The notes under the pieces are model-generated. The model made no database searches, was not told the DNA's origin, and saw nothing but the letters and a program-made list of their open reading frames with translations. From Flavisolibacter longurius (GTDB lineage Bacteria; Bacteroidota; Bacteroidia; Chitinophagales; Chitinophagaceae), in contig JABUMY010000017.1 in assembly GCA_013327885.1 (NCBI GenBank), positions 1-64,000 on the forward strand: a DNA stretch of 64,000 nucleotides, in the 5' to 3' direction. The first letter of the stretch is position 1, and each line of letters opens with the position of its first letter. Positions 6,283 through 14,941 of the stretch are shown here, piece by piece. A program made the position numbers and the translations under genes.

Positions 6283-7275
6283 ATGGAGAAGATGAAAATT
6301 CTGGTTCGTTTGCCAAATTGGTTGGGCGATATGGTGATGGCGGTGGGAGCCCTGCGGCAATTGCCGGAAATTTTCCCGGGTGCAGAGGTGAGTGTGATTG
6401 TAAAAAAAGGGCTGCAGGACCTGTTGCCGTTCTTCCCGCCAACAGTGCACCAGTTTGTCTTTAGCAAGGATGAATACAAAGGACTACGCGGTGCCTGGCG
6501 GTTTGGCAAAATGATCCGGCAAACCGAAACGTTTGACCTTTTTCTTTCTTTTCCGGATTCGTTTTCATCGGCCCTGGTGGGTTATGCCACCCGAGCTAAA
6601 AAACGGGTTGGCTTCCGCAAAGAAGCCCGGGATCTTTTGCTGACCAACGTGTATGCCAAACCGAAAAACCTGCACCGCGTTGAGGAGTATTCGTCCTTAC
6701 TTGAATTGTACATGGGAAAGAAAGCAAGGCGTCTGAAAGTTTCCCTTTTTCACAACTTCACTAAGAAGGACCACATCGTCATCAACATCAACTCCGAAGC
6801 ACAAAGCCGGCGGCTGACAGTAGCCAAAGCCGTGGAAGTGATCAGCGCCGTGCGCAAGCGTGTTGATGCTGACATATTCCTGATCGGTGGTGGCAAAGAA
6901 GCCGGTTTTGTGGAAAGTGTAATGGCGCTGTTACCCAACCGGGAAAGGATAAGCTCCCTCGCCGGCAAAACCTCGCTGCCGCAATTGGCAGAAGTGCTGG
7001 CATCGGCAAGAGCGGTCCTCACTACCGATTCCGGTCCGGCGCACCTGGCCAATGCGCTGGGCACGCAGACCATCGTGCTTTTTGGTGCCGGCAACGAAGC
7101 CAATACAGCGCCGTATGAAAAAGAGCTTTTGCAGGTGATACGGCTGGGAAAACTTTCCTGCGAGCCCTGCACCAAAAACGTTTGTGTGCGGTTCGAAACG
7201 CCGCAATGCCTCGAGCGTCTGGATACACAGTTTATCACAACAACTTTACAGCAACGAATTGCACATGTCGACTAA
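6283..7275 (+). CDS. glycosyltransferase family 9 (heptosyltransferase-like)
   Basis: A 330-residue GT9 enzyme of the type that adds sugars to lipopolysaccharide core. It begins ILVRLPNWLGDMVMAVGALR, the GT9 acceptor-side motif. The donor-side motif TDSGPAHLANALGTQTIVLFG lies at about residues 246-266, followed by the cysteine-bearing LSCEPCTKNVC segment common in WaaF-like proteins. It acts at the inner face of the inner membrane. Start could be 6283 or the ATG three codons later. It overlaps the downstream threonylcarbamoyl-AMP synthase gene by 11 bp, so both are probably on one transcript. Confidence 0.9.
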   Translation: MEKMKILVRLPNWLGDMVMAVGALRQLPEIFPGAEVSVIVKKGLQDLLPFFPPTVHQFVFSKDEYKGLRGAWRFGKMIRQTETFDLFLSFPDSFSSALVGYATRAKKRVGFRKEARDLLLTNVYAKPKNLHRVEEYSSLLELYMGKKARRLKVSLFHNFTKKDHIVININSEAQSRRLTVAKAVEVISAVRKRVDADIFLIGGGKEAGFVESVMALLPNRERISSLAGKTSLPQLAEVLASARAVLTTDSGPAHLANALGTQTIVLFGAGNEANTAPYEKELLQVIRLGKLSCEPCTKNVCVRFETPQCLERLDTQFITTTLQQRIAHVD

Positions 7276-7837
7276 TTTTTCAGCAGAAGTAGAAGCGGCG
7301 CTTACGGCCCTGCGGGATGGAAAGGTGATCCTTTATCCCACCGATACCATTTGGGGATTGGGTTGCGATGCCACCGACGAAGCGGCGATACAAAAAATTT
7401 ACAGCATCAAACAGCGGGACGACAGCAAAAGCCTGATCATCTTGGTTGCCGACGAACGGGATGTGCTGCAATATGTATCGGCGCCGGACCTGGCGGTGTT
7501 TGATTTTTTAGCGGAGCAGGAGCGGCCCACCACGGTGATCTTTGACGGGGCCATTGGCCTGCCCGATAACCTGGTGGCCGAAGATGGCTCTGTTGCCATC
7601 CGCATTGTAAAGGATGAATATTGTCGCCACCTGGTGCGGCGTTTACAAAAGCCGATCGTTTCCACGTCGGCCAATATCAGCGGGCAGCCCTCGCCGCGGT
7701 TTTACGAAGAGATCAGTGAAGAGGTGAAAAACGGTGTTGACCACATTGTTGGCTGGCGGCAGGCCGACAAAACCCCATCCTTGCCCTCGCAGATCATCCG
7801 GTGGAAGGAGGGGGAGGTTGTTTATGTGAGGAAATGA
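7265..7837 (+). CDS. L-threonylcarbamoyladenylate synthase (YrdC/Sua5 type)
   Basis: About 190 residues forming a YrdC domain without the extra Sua5 C-terminal domain, so it is TsaC-like in length. It makes threonylcarbamoyl-AMP from Thr, bicarbonate and ATP for the t6A37 tRNA modification. Motifs are VILYPTDTIWGLGCDATDE, KQRDDSKSLIILV and PIVSTSANISGQPSP. I chose ATG at 7265 because the 27 residues of the longer frame before it have no match to the family and overlap the preceding gene. The 11-bp overlap with the glycosyltransferase indicates coupling. Confidence 0.93.
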   Translation: MSTNFSAEVEAALTALRDGKVILYPTDTIWGLGCDATDEAAIQKIYSIKQRDDSKSLIILVADERDVLQYVSAPDLAVFDFLAEQERPTTVIFDGAIGLPDNLVAEDGSVAIRIVKDEYCRHLVRRLQKPIVSTSANISGQPSPRFYEEISEEVKNGVDHIVGWRQADKTPSLPSQIIRWKEGEVVYVRK

Positions 7838-8299
7838 AGTTTGTGGTTTGTAGTTTGTAGTTGGGTGTTGGAAGTTCGATGTTTGAGGTTGAATGTTTGA
7901 AGTTCGAGGTTCGAGGTTAGAGGTTCGATGTTTCAAAATCCGGGTTCGATGTTCAGTTTGATGTCTAAAGTCGGCCGCCTTTTTCATTACGTCCATGTCG
8001 GATAGAATTGCAGGGACTTAACAGATCGACATAACCCAAAAAGCTCTCATGGCTTATCTGTTAGAAGTTAGCCTGTAAAAAATCCCCTTTCTACCATTTG
8101 CCCCGGCGCTTTAGCCCAGGGTTCCGAAAAGATAAGTTGCTGCATGCGTATCGGCTTCAGCCGAATCAAAAAAATTATATTCAGGGCGTTGTAATACTTT
8201 AAAATATCAGCACCTCCAAAAACTACAAACTACAAACGACGAACTACAAACTCCTAACCCCAAACACCAAACCCCAAACTCTCTTAGCTTTGCCGCCTG
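7838..8299. repeat. intergenic minisatellites and CTTCAG palindromes
   Basis: No gene. The left part (about 7840-7950) is a degenerate run of GTTTGTAGTTTGTAG- and GAAGTTCGATGTTTGAG-like units. The right part (8216-8281) is a CTACAAACTACAAAC run, inverse to the first, so the ends of the gap can pair. In the middle, TCGGC (8151-8155) pairs with GCCGA (8160-8164) around TTCA, and a related GCGCTTTAGCCC unit lies at about 8106-8117. Confidence 0.65.
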
Positions 8300-9730
8300 A
8301 TGGAAATTTCTTGTAGCGATACGGAACTGGGTATTTTTCAGAAAGTAAGCGAAGCCGCGGCTTCACTAAACCTGCCCTGCTATTTGGTGGGTGGCTTTGT
8401 GCGGGATAAACTGCTCGACCGTCAGACCAAGGACGCTGATTTTGTTTGCGTGGGTGATGCCCTTGCCCTGGCCACAGCCGTTTCCCGGCAATTTGTGCCG
8501 CATCCCAAAGTCAGCCTGTTCAAAAATTTTGGTACGGCGCAGTTCCGGCTCCCCGATGGCTTCGACCTTGAATTTGTGGGTGCCCGCAGGGAAAGTTACC
8601 GGCATCATTCCCGCAAGCCCGAGGTGGAACCCGGTACGATCGAAGACGATCAAAAACGTCGCGACTTTACCATCAATGCCCTGGCCATCAGCCTGAACAA
8701 AGAGGACTTTGGAACGCTGGTCGATCCTTTCAATGGGAGAGAAGATCTGCAAAATTGCATTATCCGGACACCGCTGGAGCCGGCGCAAACCTTTAGCGAC
8801 GACCCGCTGCGCATGATGCGGGCCATCCGCTTTGCAGCCCAATTGAATTTTACCATTTACCCAACCACGCTGCGGGCCATCAAAGAGCAAAAAGACCGAA
8901 TAAAGATCATCTCGCAGGAACGCATCACCGACGAACTGAACAAGATTATCCTCAGCAAAAAACCTTCGGTTGGTTTTAAGCTTTTGTACGATACGGGGCT
9001 TTTAAGCCTGATCTTCCCGCAGATGGTGGAGCTGGCCGGTGCCGAGTTTATTGATGGAAAGGGCCACAAGGACAATTTTTACCACACCCTGCAAGTCCTC
9101 GACAACACAGCCGACCGTACGCCCAACCTCTGGCTGCGCTGGGCTGCCATCCTGCACGACATTGCCAAGCCGGCCACCAAGCGGTTTGAGGAAGGCCACG
9201 GCTGGACCTTTCACGGGCACGAAGTAGTGGGCGGTCGCATGGTACCCAGGATCTTTAACCAGCTAAAGCTGCCGCTGGGCGAGCAAATGAAATATGTACG
9301 TAAACTGGTAGAACTGCACCTGCGTCCCATTTCCCTGACAAAAGAAGAGATCACCGATTCGGCCATCCGCCGCATCCTTTTTGATGCCGGTGAGGATTTC
9401 GACGACCTGATGATTCTTTGCGAATCGGACATCACCTCAAAAAATGCGGCAAAAGTGCGTCGTTACCTCGAGAATTTTGAGCTAGTGCGACAGCGTTGCA
9501 AGGAGGTGGAAGAAAAAGACGCCATCCGTGCCTGGCAACCACCCATCACCGGCGAGATCATCATGGAAACCTTTGGCATCAAACCCTCCAAGCCGGTTGG
9601 TATCATCAAAGATGCCATCAAAGACGCTATTTTGGATGGGGTTATCGGCAACAGCTACGAGGCCGCTTACCAGTTTATGCTCGAAAAAGGCAAAGAATGC
9701 GGGTTGGAGCCGGTTGTCAGGGGACAATAG
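8300..9730 (+). CDS. CCA-adding-type tRNA nucleotidyltransferase with HD domain
   Basis: A 476-residue class II nucleotidyltransferase. The head domain has CYLVGGFVRDKLLDR, the catalytic DAD of KDADFVCVGD, and the RRDFTINALAIS motif. A neck region with DDPLRMMRAIRFAAQL (ERxxxD-type) follows. A C-terminal HD phosphohydrolase domain includes AAILHDIAKP and HGHEVVGG. Such enzymes add CCA to tRNA 3' ends, or poly(A) in some clades. A CCA-adding role fits, because one tRNA in the window encodes CCA and the other (tRNA-Glu) does not. Cytoplasmic. Flanked by repeats on both sides. Confidence 0.92.
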   Translation: MEISCSDTELGIFQKVSEAAASLNLPCYLVGGFVRDKLLDRQTKDADFVCVGDALALATAVSRQFVPHPKVSLFKNFGTAQFRLPDGFDLEFVGARRESYRHHSRKPEVEPGTIEDDQKRRDFTINALAISLNKEDFGTLVDPFNGREDLQNCIIRTPLEPAQTFSDDPLRMMRAIRFAAQLNFTIYPTTLRAIKEQKDRIKIISQERITDELNKIILSKKPSVGFKLLYDTGLLSLIFPQMVELAGAEFIDGKGHKDNFYHTLQVLDNTADRTPNLWLRWAAILHDIAKPATKRFEEGHGWTFHGHEVVGGRMVPRIFNQLKLPLGEQMKYVRKLVELHLRPISLTKEEITDSAIRRILFDAGEDFDDLMILCESDITSKNAAKVRRYLENFELVRQRCKEVEEKDAIRAWQPPITGEIIMETFGIKPSKPVGIIKDAIKDAILDGVIGNSYEAAYQFMLEKGKECGLEPVVRGQ

Positions 9731-9916
9731 GCAATGGGCAAGGAGAAGCAAGCAGTAGGCAGTTGGCAGTAGGCAATAAGCAATAAGCAATAGGCTGAAG
9801 AGGATTTTTAAAAGAAATTTTAAATAACAGGATTAACAACTCACCACTCACCACTCATCACTCACCATTGGCCCTCTTTTTTTATATTTGACGTTTACTC
9901 TACACAAATACAGCGC
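9731..9916. repeat. GCAATAAGCAATAGGC and CACCACTCACCA minisatellites
   Basis: About 9740-9794 is a degenerate repeat of GGCAGTTGGCAGTAGGCAAT / AAGCAATAAGCAAT units. About 9839-9869 is the CACCACTCACCACT repeat also seen at 5412 and 52021. The 9917 gene starts about 50 bp later. Confidence 0.6.
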
Positions 9917-10492
9917 ATGGCCATTTTGAAATTCAGGGTTTATTTTGAAGAAGATGACAGTGTGTACCGCGATATCGCCATCCGGCACAAGCAAAGTTTT
10001 TTTGAGCTGCACGAAACGATCCTAAAATCGTATGAATTTGATACAAAGCACGGCGCCACTTTTTACCGGAGTAACGACAACTGGCAGCGTGGACGGGAAA
10101 TTTCTGTGGAGGTTTATCCCAACCGGCCATACAAGGCGCCACCGCTCCTGATGAAAGAAACCACCATCGGCTCCGAAATAAAAGACCCCAACCAAAAATT
10201 TATCTATCTCTACGACTTTGTAAAAGGCTGGACCTTTCTGGTAGAGCTGATCAATGTGGCCAAGGAAGAAAATCCAAAGGTCACTTACCCGGCTGTTGTT
10301 CGCAAAGAAGGCATTCCGCCCAGCCAATACGGTACCAAAAGCCTGTTGGGCGAACGCTTTGCCGATGTAGAAGAAAAATACGATCTCTCCAAAGGCGCCG
10401 AAGGTTTTGGCGAAGAAGGTGAGGAGGGAAGCGGCGGGGGCGATGATTACGGCACCGAAGAAAGCACAGGCTCCAGCGAAGAAGAGTATTAA
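9917..10492 (+). CDS. pRiA4b ORF-3-like family protein
   Basis: A 191-residue cytoplasmic protein. The first ~140 residues match the plasmid pRiA4b ORF-3-like domain: FRVYFEEDDSVYRDIAI, an internal SFFELHETILKSYEF helix, then YLYDFVKGWTFLVELI, where the family usually has YDFGDGW. The last ~45 residues are low-complexity and acidic (runs of E, G and S ending SSEEEY). Function unknown; the domain occurs in plasmid and transposon passenger proteins and in stand-alone chromosomal genes. It lies between the CCA-adding enzyme and miaA, both tRNA-maturation genes, which is the only clue to a role. Confidence 0.8.
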   Translation: MAILKFRVYFEEDDSVYRDIAIRHKQSFFELHETILKSYEFDTKHGATFYRSNDNWQRGREISVEVYPNRPYKAPPLLMKETTIGSEIKDPNQKFIYLYDFVKGWTFLVELINVAKEENPKVTYPAVVRKEGIPPSQYGTKSLLGERFADVEEKYDLSKGAEGFGEEGEEGSGGGDDYGTEESTGSSEEEY

Positions 10493-10553
10493 ACAGATTA
10501 TGAAAACAAAGGGCTCCTTTCCTGTCTTTTTGTTGCGTTAACCATTACAGCGT

Positions 10554-11453
10554 TTGCCAATCCGCCAGAAAAAAACAGTTATTGTCATTGCAGGGCCAAC
10601 GGCCGTAGGCAAAACAGCCGTCGGCATTGCCGTGGCCCGGCGTTTCGGTACGGAGATCATTTCGGCCGACAGCCGGCAATGCTACCGCGAAATGAACATC
10701 GGCGTAGCCCGCCCTTCCCCGGATGAACTGGCCGCGGTGCCGCACCATTTTATCGCTTCGCATTCCATCCACGAAAAAATAAATGCTGCCACGTTTGAAG
10801 CGTATGCGCTGGCAAAAGCAGAGGAAATTTTTCGAAAGGCTGATACAGTGGTGATGGTGGGCGGTACCGGTTTGTACATCAAAGCATTTACCGATGGCAT
10901 GGATGCCATTCCCGACGTACCCGAAGAAGTTCACAACAACGTTGTCGCCGCTTATAATCACAACGGGCTTTCCTGGCTGCAGGAAAAAATAAAAACGATG
11001 GATCCGCTTTTTTATAGCAAGGGAGAAATCCAAAACCCACAACGGCTGATGCGGGCACTTGAAGTGGTGGAAGCAACTGGTCGGTCGGTTCTTTCATTCC
11101 GCACCGGCGAAAAAAAAGAGCGGCCGTTTAACGTGGTAAAGATATGCCTCGACCTGCCGCGGGAGGAGCTTTACCGGCGTATCAATCACCGGGTGGATGT
11201 AATGATGGAAAACGGCCTATTGGAAGAAGTGCGCAGCCTCCTGCCTTACCAGCACCTCAATGCCCTGCAAACCGTCGGCTACAAAGAATTATTCGCTCAT
11301 CTTTCCGGTGAGCTTTCCCTCCCCGAAGCTATCAATGCCATCAAGCAAAACACAAGGCATTATGCCAAGCGCCAGCTAACCTGGTTCCGGAAGGACGAAA
11401 ACTACCGCTGGCTGCCTCCCGACGCAGCTGCTGTCCTGTCTTCTCTACAATAA
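10554..11453 (+). CDS. miaA: tRNA dimethylallyltransferase
   Basis: A 299-residue enzyme that transfers dimethylallyl from DMAPP to N6 of A37 in tRNAs reading UNN codons. Motifs are the P-loop AGPTAVGKT, SADSRQCYREMNIGVA, VGGTGLYIKAF and QTVGYKELFAHLSGE, and KQNTRHYAKRQLTWFRKD near the end. The start is TTG at 10554: an in-frame stop (TAA at 10539) lies upstream and the P-loop begins only about ten residues in, so no ATG is available. The gene ends at a bidirectional terminator shared with the convergent hydrolase gene. Confidence 0.96.
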   Translation: MPIRQKKTVIVIAGPTAVGKTAVGIAVARRFGTEIISADSRQCYREMNIGVARPSPDELAAVPHHFIASHSIHEKINAATFEAYALAKAEEIFRKADTVVMVGGTGLYIKAFTDGMDAIPDVPEEVHNNVVAAYNHNGLSWLQEKIKTMDPLFYSKGEIQNPQRLMRALEVVEATGRSVLSFRTGEKKERPFNVVKICLDLPREELYRRINHRVDVMMENGLLEEVRSLLPYQHLNALQTVGYKELFAHLSGELSLPEAINAIKQNTRHYAKRQLTWFRKDENYRWLPPDAAAVLSSLQ

Positions 11454-11483
11454 AAAAGGCTGTCTCCCGACAACCTTTTTTTA
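11452..11483. terminator. bidirectional terminator between convergent genes
   Basis: AAAAAGG-C-TGTC (about 11453-11464) pairs with GACA-A-CCTTTTT (11469-11480) with one mismatch. A-rich and T-rich flanks let it work on both strands, for miaA and the hydrolase gene at 11501. Confidence 0.8.
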
Positions 11484-11500
11484 TTTCTGCTAGAAGTAAT

Positions 11501-12622
11501 TTATGCGTAAACCAACGCAGGCTCATTTTGCTTTAACAGGCTTTTCAAAAAGAGGACTTCTTCCTGCCGGTACGGTTCGCCATTTTCACGGAAGATGTCG
11601 TGAAACCAAAGCTCGGGCTCCTGCTCGTAGCGGATCTGCCAGCTATCCCAGGGACAGTGCGTTTGCGATTTGCCTGCCACAAATCCCCAGTTGTAAGCAC
11701 CAATGTTGTATTGCTTGAACAAAGGCAGGATATCTTCAAACGTGCTTTCCAAGGGTCTTGCCATGTATTCGGTACAAACCATTGGCCGGCCATAACGCTG
11801 GATGTCTTTGATGCGCTTTTCCATGCCAGCCCTGTTCTCGTAGCAATGAAAGCTAACGATATCCGAATGGCTGAACATGTAGTTGTCAAGCGCCGTGATG
11901 CGGGTATCGCAACTCCAGTCGTTCTGCCAGGGCGCCATGGTGATGGGCTGTTCGGGGTTGATGGCTCTTACCCATCCAATGGTCTTTTTCAGCAGCGCCA
12001 TAGAAAGTTCGGCCTTGTGAATGATGTAGTCATCATCCTTGTAAGAAGCCAGGTTCATGTTATCGGGCTCGTTGTACAGGTCCCACATCAGTACGCGGTC
12101 GTCGTTCTTGAAATGCGACACCACGCCATGAACATAGTTGTGCAAACCATCATAAGCTGCCGGGTTGTTCAGCACATCGTAACCGGGGCTTTGCACCCAG
12201 CCGGAGTTGTGCACATTGTGCTTGGGAACGGGTTGTACGCCCAGTTTGGGAAAAGGATTCCAGACAGCATCGAACAGCACCAGCATGGTGCGGATCTTGT
12301 GCCGGTAAGCAATGGAAAGAAAGGTGTCGATCCTGGCCAGGAAACCTTCGCTGTCCTGCTCCCAAAGCAGGTTATGCAGGAAAACCCTTACGGTATTGAA
12401 GCCAAGATCGGCTGCCCATCCCAGTTCCTTTTCGATCAGCTCGGGAGAAAAGGTTTCGGCCTGCCACATTTCCAATTGGTTGATGGCGTTTGACGGGATG
12501 TAATTGCAGCCCACCAACCAGCCGTTTTTTTCCATCCATTGGTTGGATCGTTCGGCAGTCCATCGGTGAGCGAGTTCTTTTTCTTGTGCGGGAAAAGGCA
12601 CGGAGTTGTCTGCGGTTAACAT
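11501..12622 (-). CDS. GH5-like (beta/alpha)8 glycoside hydrolase, cytoplasmic
   Basis: A 373-residue protein of the GH5/clan A type. The barrel starts with WLVGCNYIPSNAINQLEMW and includes LGFNTVRVFLHNLLW. The candidate acid/base is E185 in DLYNEPD and the candidate nucleophile E285 in VCTEYMARP, both at the ends of the expected strands. No signal peptide is present, so it would act on imported oligosaccharides or glycosides rather than polymers outside. Substrate unknown; relatives are labelled cellulase or xylanase without proof. Divergent from galK. Confidence 0.8.
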   Translation of the reverse strand: MLTADNSVPFPAQEKELAHRWTAERSNQWMEKNGWLVGCNYIPSNAINQLEMWQAETFSPELIEKELGWAADLGFNTVRVFLHNLLWEQDSEGFLARIDTFLSIAYRHKIRTMLVLFDAVWNPFPKLGVQPVPKHNVHNSGWVQSPGYDVLNNPAAYDGLHNYVHGVVSHFKNDDRVLMWDLYNEPDNMNLASYKDDDYIIHKAELSMALLKKTIGWVRAINPEQPITMAPWQNDWSCDTRITALDNYMFSHSDIVSFHCYENRAGMEKRIKDIQRYGRPMVCTEYMARPLESTFEDILPLFKQYNIGAYNWGFVAGKSQTHCPWDSWQIRYEQEPELWFHDIFRENGEPYRQEEVLFLKSLLKQNEPALVYA

Positions 12623-12831
12623 ATGTAAAGGATTAGTTGGACTCTCTTTTTTTTGTTTGAAGTATCAGACTCAAAATTGTTAGAAAAGGGCCAGCGGGTC
12701 AAGTGCTTTTCGTGATGGCATTCTTTTTTATCGTTGAAGTGGGTGAAAGAACGGCCGAATCCAAAATGCCTTTTTTTTATCACGGAAACTGGCCGTTATT
12801 TGTGCCGGTTTTTCTCACACAAATCAGCCAT

Positions 12832-13992
12832 ATGAACCAGGAATTAAGCAAGCGTGTAAAGGAAAGTTTTCAGCAACGGTTTGGAACAGATCCACTACTG
12901 GTGCGGTCGCCGGGACGGGTGAACGTAATTGGCGAGCACACCGATTATAACAACGGTTTTGTGCTGCCGGCCGCGATTGATAAAGCCATTTATATTGGTG
13001 TCAGTCGCCGCGATGATGACGAGATCGTGCTGTATTCGGAAGAATTCAAGCAGGAGCACCGCTCTACGGTCGCCGGCGTTGCCATTACCGATAAACAATG
13101 GCCCAATTATATTCTGGGTGTGGTGTACCAGTTGAACAAGCGTGGCTACAAAATTTCCGGGTTCAACCTGAATATCGACGGTGATGTACCGGTAGGGGCG
13201 GGGCTCTCATCTTCCGCCGCAGTGGAATGTGCAACGGCCTTTGCGCTGAACAAGATATTTTCATTAGGCATCGACAAAATGGAGCTTGCGCTGATCGGTC
13301 AAAAAGCCGAGCATACGTTTGCCGGTGTAATGTGTGGTATCATGGACCAGTTTGCATCGGTCTTTGGCAAAGAAGGACATGTGATCCGTTTAGATTGCCA
13401 GAGCCTGGAATACGAATACGTGCCGTTAAAGCTTGAAGGACACAAGATCCTCCTGTTGAATACGAATGTGAAACACTCGCTTGCTTCTTCGGAATACAAC
13501 ACCCGCCGGCAGGAATGTGCCGAAGGTGTGCGGCTTTTGCAGGAAGGCGGCGAGCAGGTACAAAGACTGCGGGATGCCAACCTGGCTATGATCACAAAAC
13601 ACATCAAAGACAAAAATGAAGTGGTGTACCGCCGCTGCAAGTTTATTGTAGAAGAAAACCAGCGCCTGCTCACGGCCTGTGAGGCTCTTATTGCCGGTGA
13701 CCTGCAAACGCTGGGGCTAAACATGTACGGCTCGCACGACGGACTGCAGCATGAGTACGAAGTAAGCTGCAAGGAACTGGATTTTTTAGTGGATGCTGTT
13801 CGCGATAACAAGAGCGTCGTGGGTGCCCGCATGACCGGGGGTGGATTTGGTGGTTGTACCATCAACCTGGTAAAAGAAGAAGCAATTGATAGCCTGGTTG
13901 CGGATCTAAGGAAAAAATACAAAGAAGCGATGGGTCTTGAGCTGACCGCTTACATTGCGCAAACCGCGGACGGATCGTCGCTCGTTCAATAA
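12832..13992 (+). CDS. galK: galactokinase
   Basis: A 386-residue GHMP kinase that makes galactose 1-phosphate from galactose and ATP. It carries the galactokinase signature RSPGRVNVIGEHTDYNNGF, the ATP-binding PVGAGLSSSAAVE and the C-terminal GARMTGGGFGGCTI. I chose ATG at 12832 (MNQELSKRV) because the 43 residues upstream in the longer frame are unrelated to the family. The gene ends at an intrinsic terminator and so is probably transcribed alone. The other Leloir genes are not in the window. Confidence 0.96.
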   Translation: MNQELSKRVKESFQQRFGTDPLLVRSPGRVNVIGEHTDYNNGFVLPAAIDKAIYIGVSRRDDDEIVLYSEEFKQEHRSTVAGVAITDKQWPNYILGVVYQLNKRGYKISGFNLNIDGDVPVGAGLSSSAAVECATAFALNKIFSLGIDKMELALIGQKAEHTFAGVMCGIMDQFASVFGKEGHVIRLDCQSLEYEYVPLKLEGHKILLLNTNVKHSLASSEYNTRRQECAEGVRLLQEGGEQVQRLRDANLAMITKHIKDKNEVVYRRCKFIVEENQRLLTACEALIAGDLQTLGLNMYGSHDGLQHEYEVSCKELDFLVDAVRDNKSVVGARMTGGGFGGCTINLVKEEAIDSLVADLRKKYKEAMGLELTAYIAQTADGSSLVQ

Positions 13993-13998
13993 ACTGTT

Positions 13999-14034
13999 AA
14001 TCCCTGCCGGCGGAAGCTTGCAGGGATTATTTTT
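13999..14034 (+). terminator. terminator after galK
   Basis: AATCCCTGC (13999-14007) pairs perfectly with GCAGGGATT (14020-14028), followed by ATTTTTG. Confidence 0.85.
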
Positions 14035-14052
14035 GAAGGATAACACCACCGC

Positions 14053-14640
14053 ATGAAAAAAGCCTTCTTCTCACTCGTTGCCGTACTCTTTGTTTTTGCC
14101 GTGCAGGCGCAAAAGCCCGAAGGATTGTTCATCAATTCAAAGGCACCGGAGTTTAAGTTGAAAGACCAAACCGGTGTTGAAATAAGCCTGAAAGAGCTAC
14201 GCAAAAAAGGACCTGTTGTCATACTCTTTTACCGCGGTGCCTGGTGCCCGTTTTGCAACCGCCAGTTAAAGGCGTTGCAGGATTCATTGGGACTAATCTA
14301 TACCCGCGGTGCACAGGTGGTGGCTATTACACCGGAACTTCCCGAAGGCATCGACTCAACGGTGAAAAAGACCGGTGCTATTTTCCCCATTTTACACGAC
14401 AAGGACATGAAACTTTCCACCGAATACCAGGTAGTGTATAACGTGGATGATCGTACGCTGGGCCGCTATCGCACGGGTGGTATCGATCTGCTGAAAGCCA
14501 ACGGGCAGCGCACCGCCATGCTTCCCATACCTGCTGTGTATATCATCAACACCGAGGGCTCGGTTACTTATCGTTATTTTAACGAGAACTACCGGACAAG
14601 GGTATCCGTACAGGAGATCCTCAAAAACCTTCCGCGGTAA
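14053..14640 (+). CDS. secreted peroxiredoxin-like/thioredoxin-fold protein
   Basis: A 195-residue protein with an N-terminal signal peptide (MKKAFFSLVAVLFVFAVQAQ). The mature part is an AhpC/TSA-type thioredoxin fold: APEFKLKDQTGVEISL, then FYRGAWCPFCNRQLKAL with C65-P-F-C68, and a cis-proline-type IPAVYIIN late in the domain. The CPFC pair resembles peroxiredoxin-like redox proteins rather than classical CGPC thioredoxins. It probably acts in the periplasm as a peroxidase or disulfide reductase. It stands alone between a terminator and a repeat-rich gap. Confidence 0.85.
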   Translation: MKKAFFSLVAVLFVFAVQAQKPEGLFINSKAPEFKLKDQTGVEISLKELRKKGPVVILFYRGAWCPFCNRQLKALQDSLGLIYTRGAQVVAITPELPEGIDSTVKKTGAIFPILHDKDMKLSTEYQVVYNVDDRTLGRYRTGGIDLLKANGQRTAMLPIPAVYIINTEGSVTYRYFNENYRTRVSVQEILKNLPR

Positions 14641-14941
14641 AGAGAAAATATTCACACGTAAACTTAATAGGCACGCCGCAGCGTGTCTTTTTTATGAATA
14701 GTCGCACGGAGCCAAGGAGGAAAGGAGAGGAGCAATAGGCAATAGACAATATGCAATTTGCAACAGTGTGAGTGTTGTACGAATAAAACCTCCTTTTCAC
14801 CTTGGCTCCGTGCGAAAAAAAACATTGGCGCAGCCAATGCATAAAACCTGCTAAGACGGCAGCAAAAACGCCTGTGTTATCTTCAATTTCTGCTTACACC
14901 TGACCGTTGGAATTGCTTATCTTTCATTAAAATCTTTACAG
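14641..14941. repeat. large inverted repeat enclosing CAATAGGCAATAGAC minisatellite
   Basis: TCGCACGGAGCCAAGG (14702-14717) is the exact inverse of CCTTGGCTCCGTGCGA (14800-14815); pairing continues inward imperfectly for about ten more bases. The 80-bp loop contains AGCAATAGGCAATAGACAAT-like repeats. No gene is seen; the promoter of the 14942 gene should lie to the right. Confidence 0.7.

Noticed and set aside
7643-7996. 117-residue minus-strand protein rich in RTSNLEPRTSN
   Set aside because: It is a translation of the GTTCGAGGTTCGAG minisatellite and of the antisense of the tRNA-modification gene.
11501-12622. GH5-like gene as part of the glycoprotein locus
   Set aside because: It is 8 kb from the first LacI site, carries no CAAACGNTTG site and has no signal peptide.
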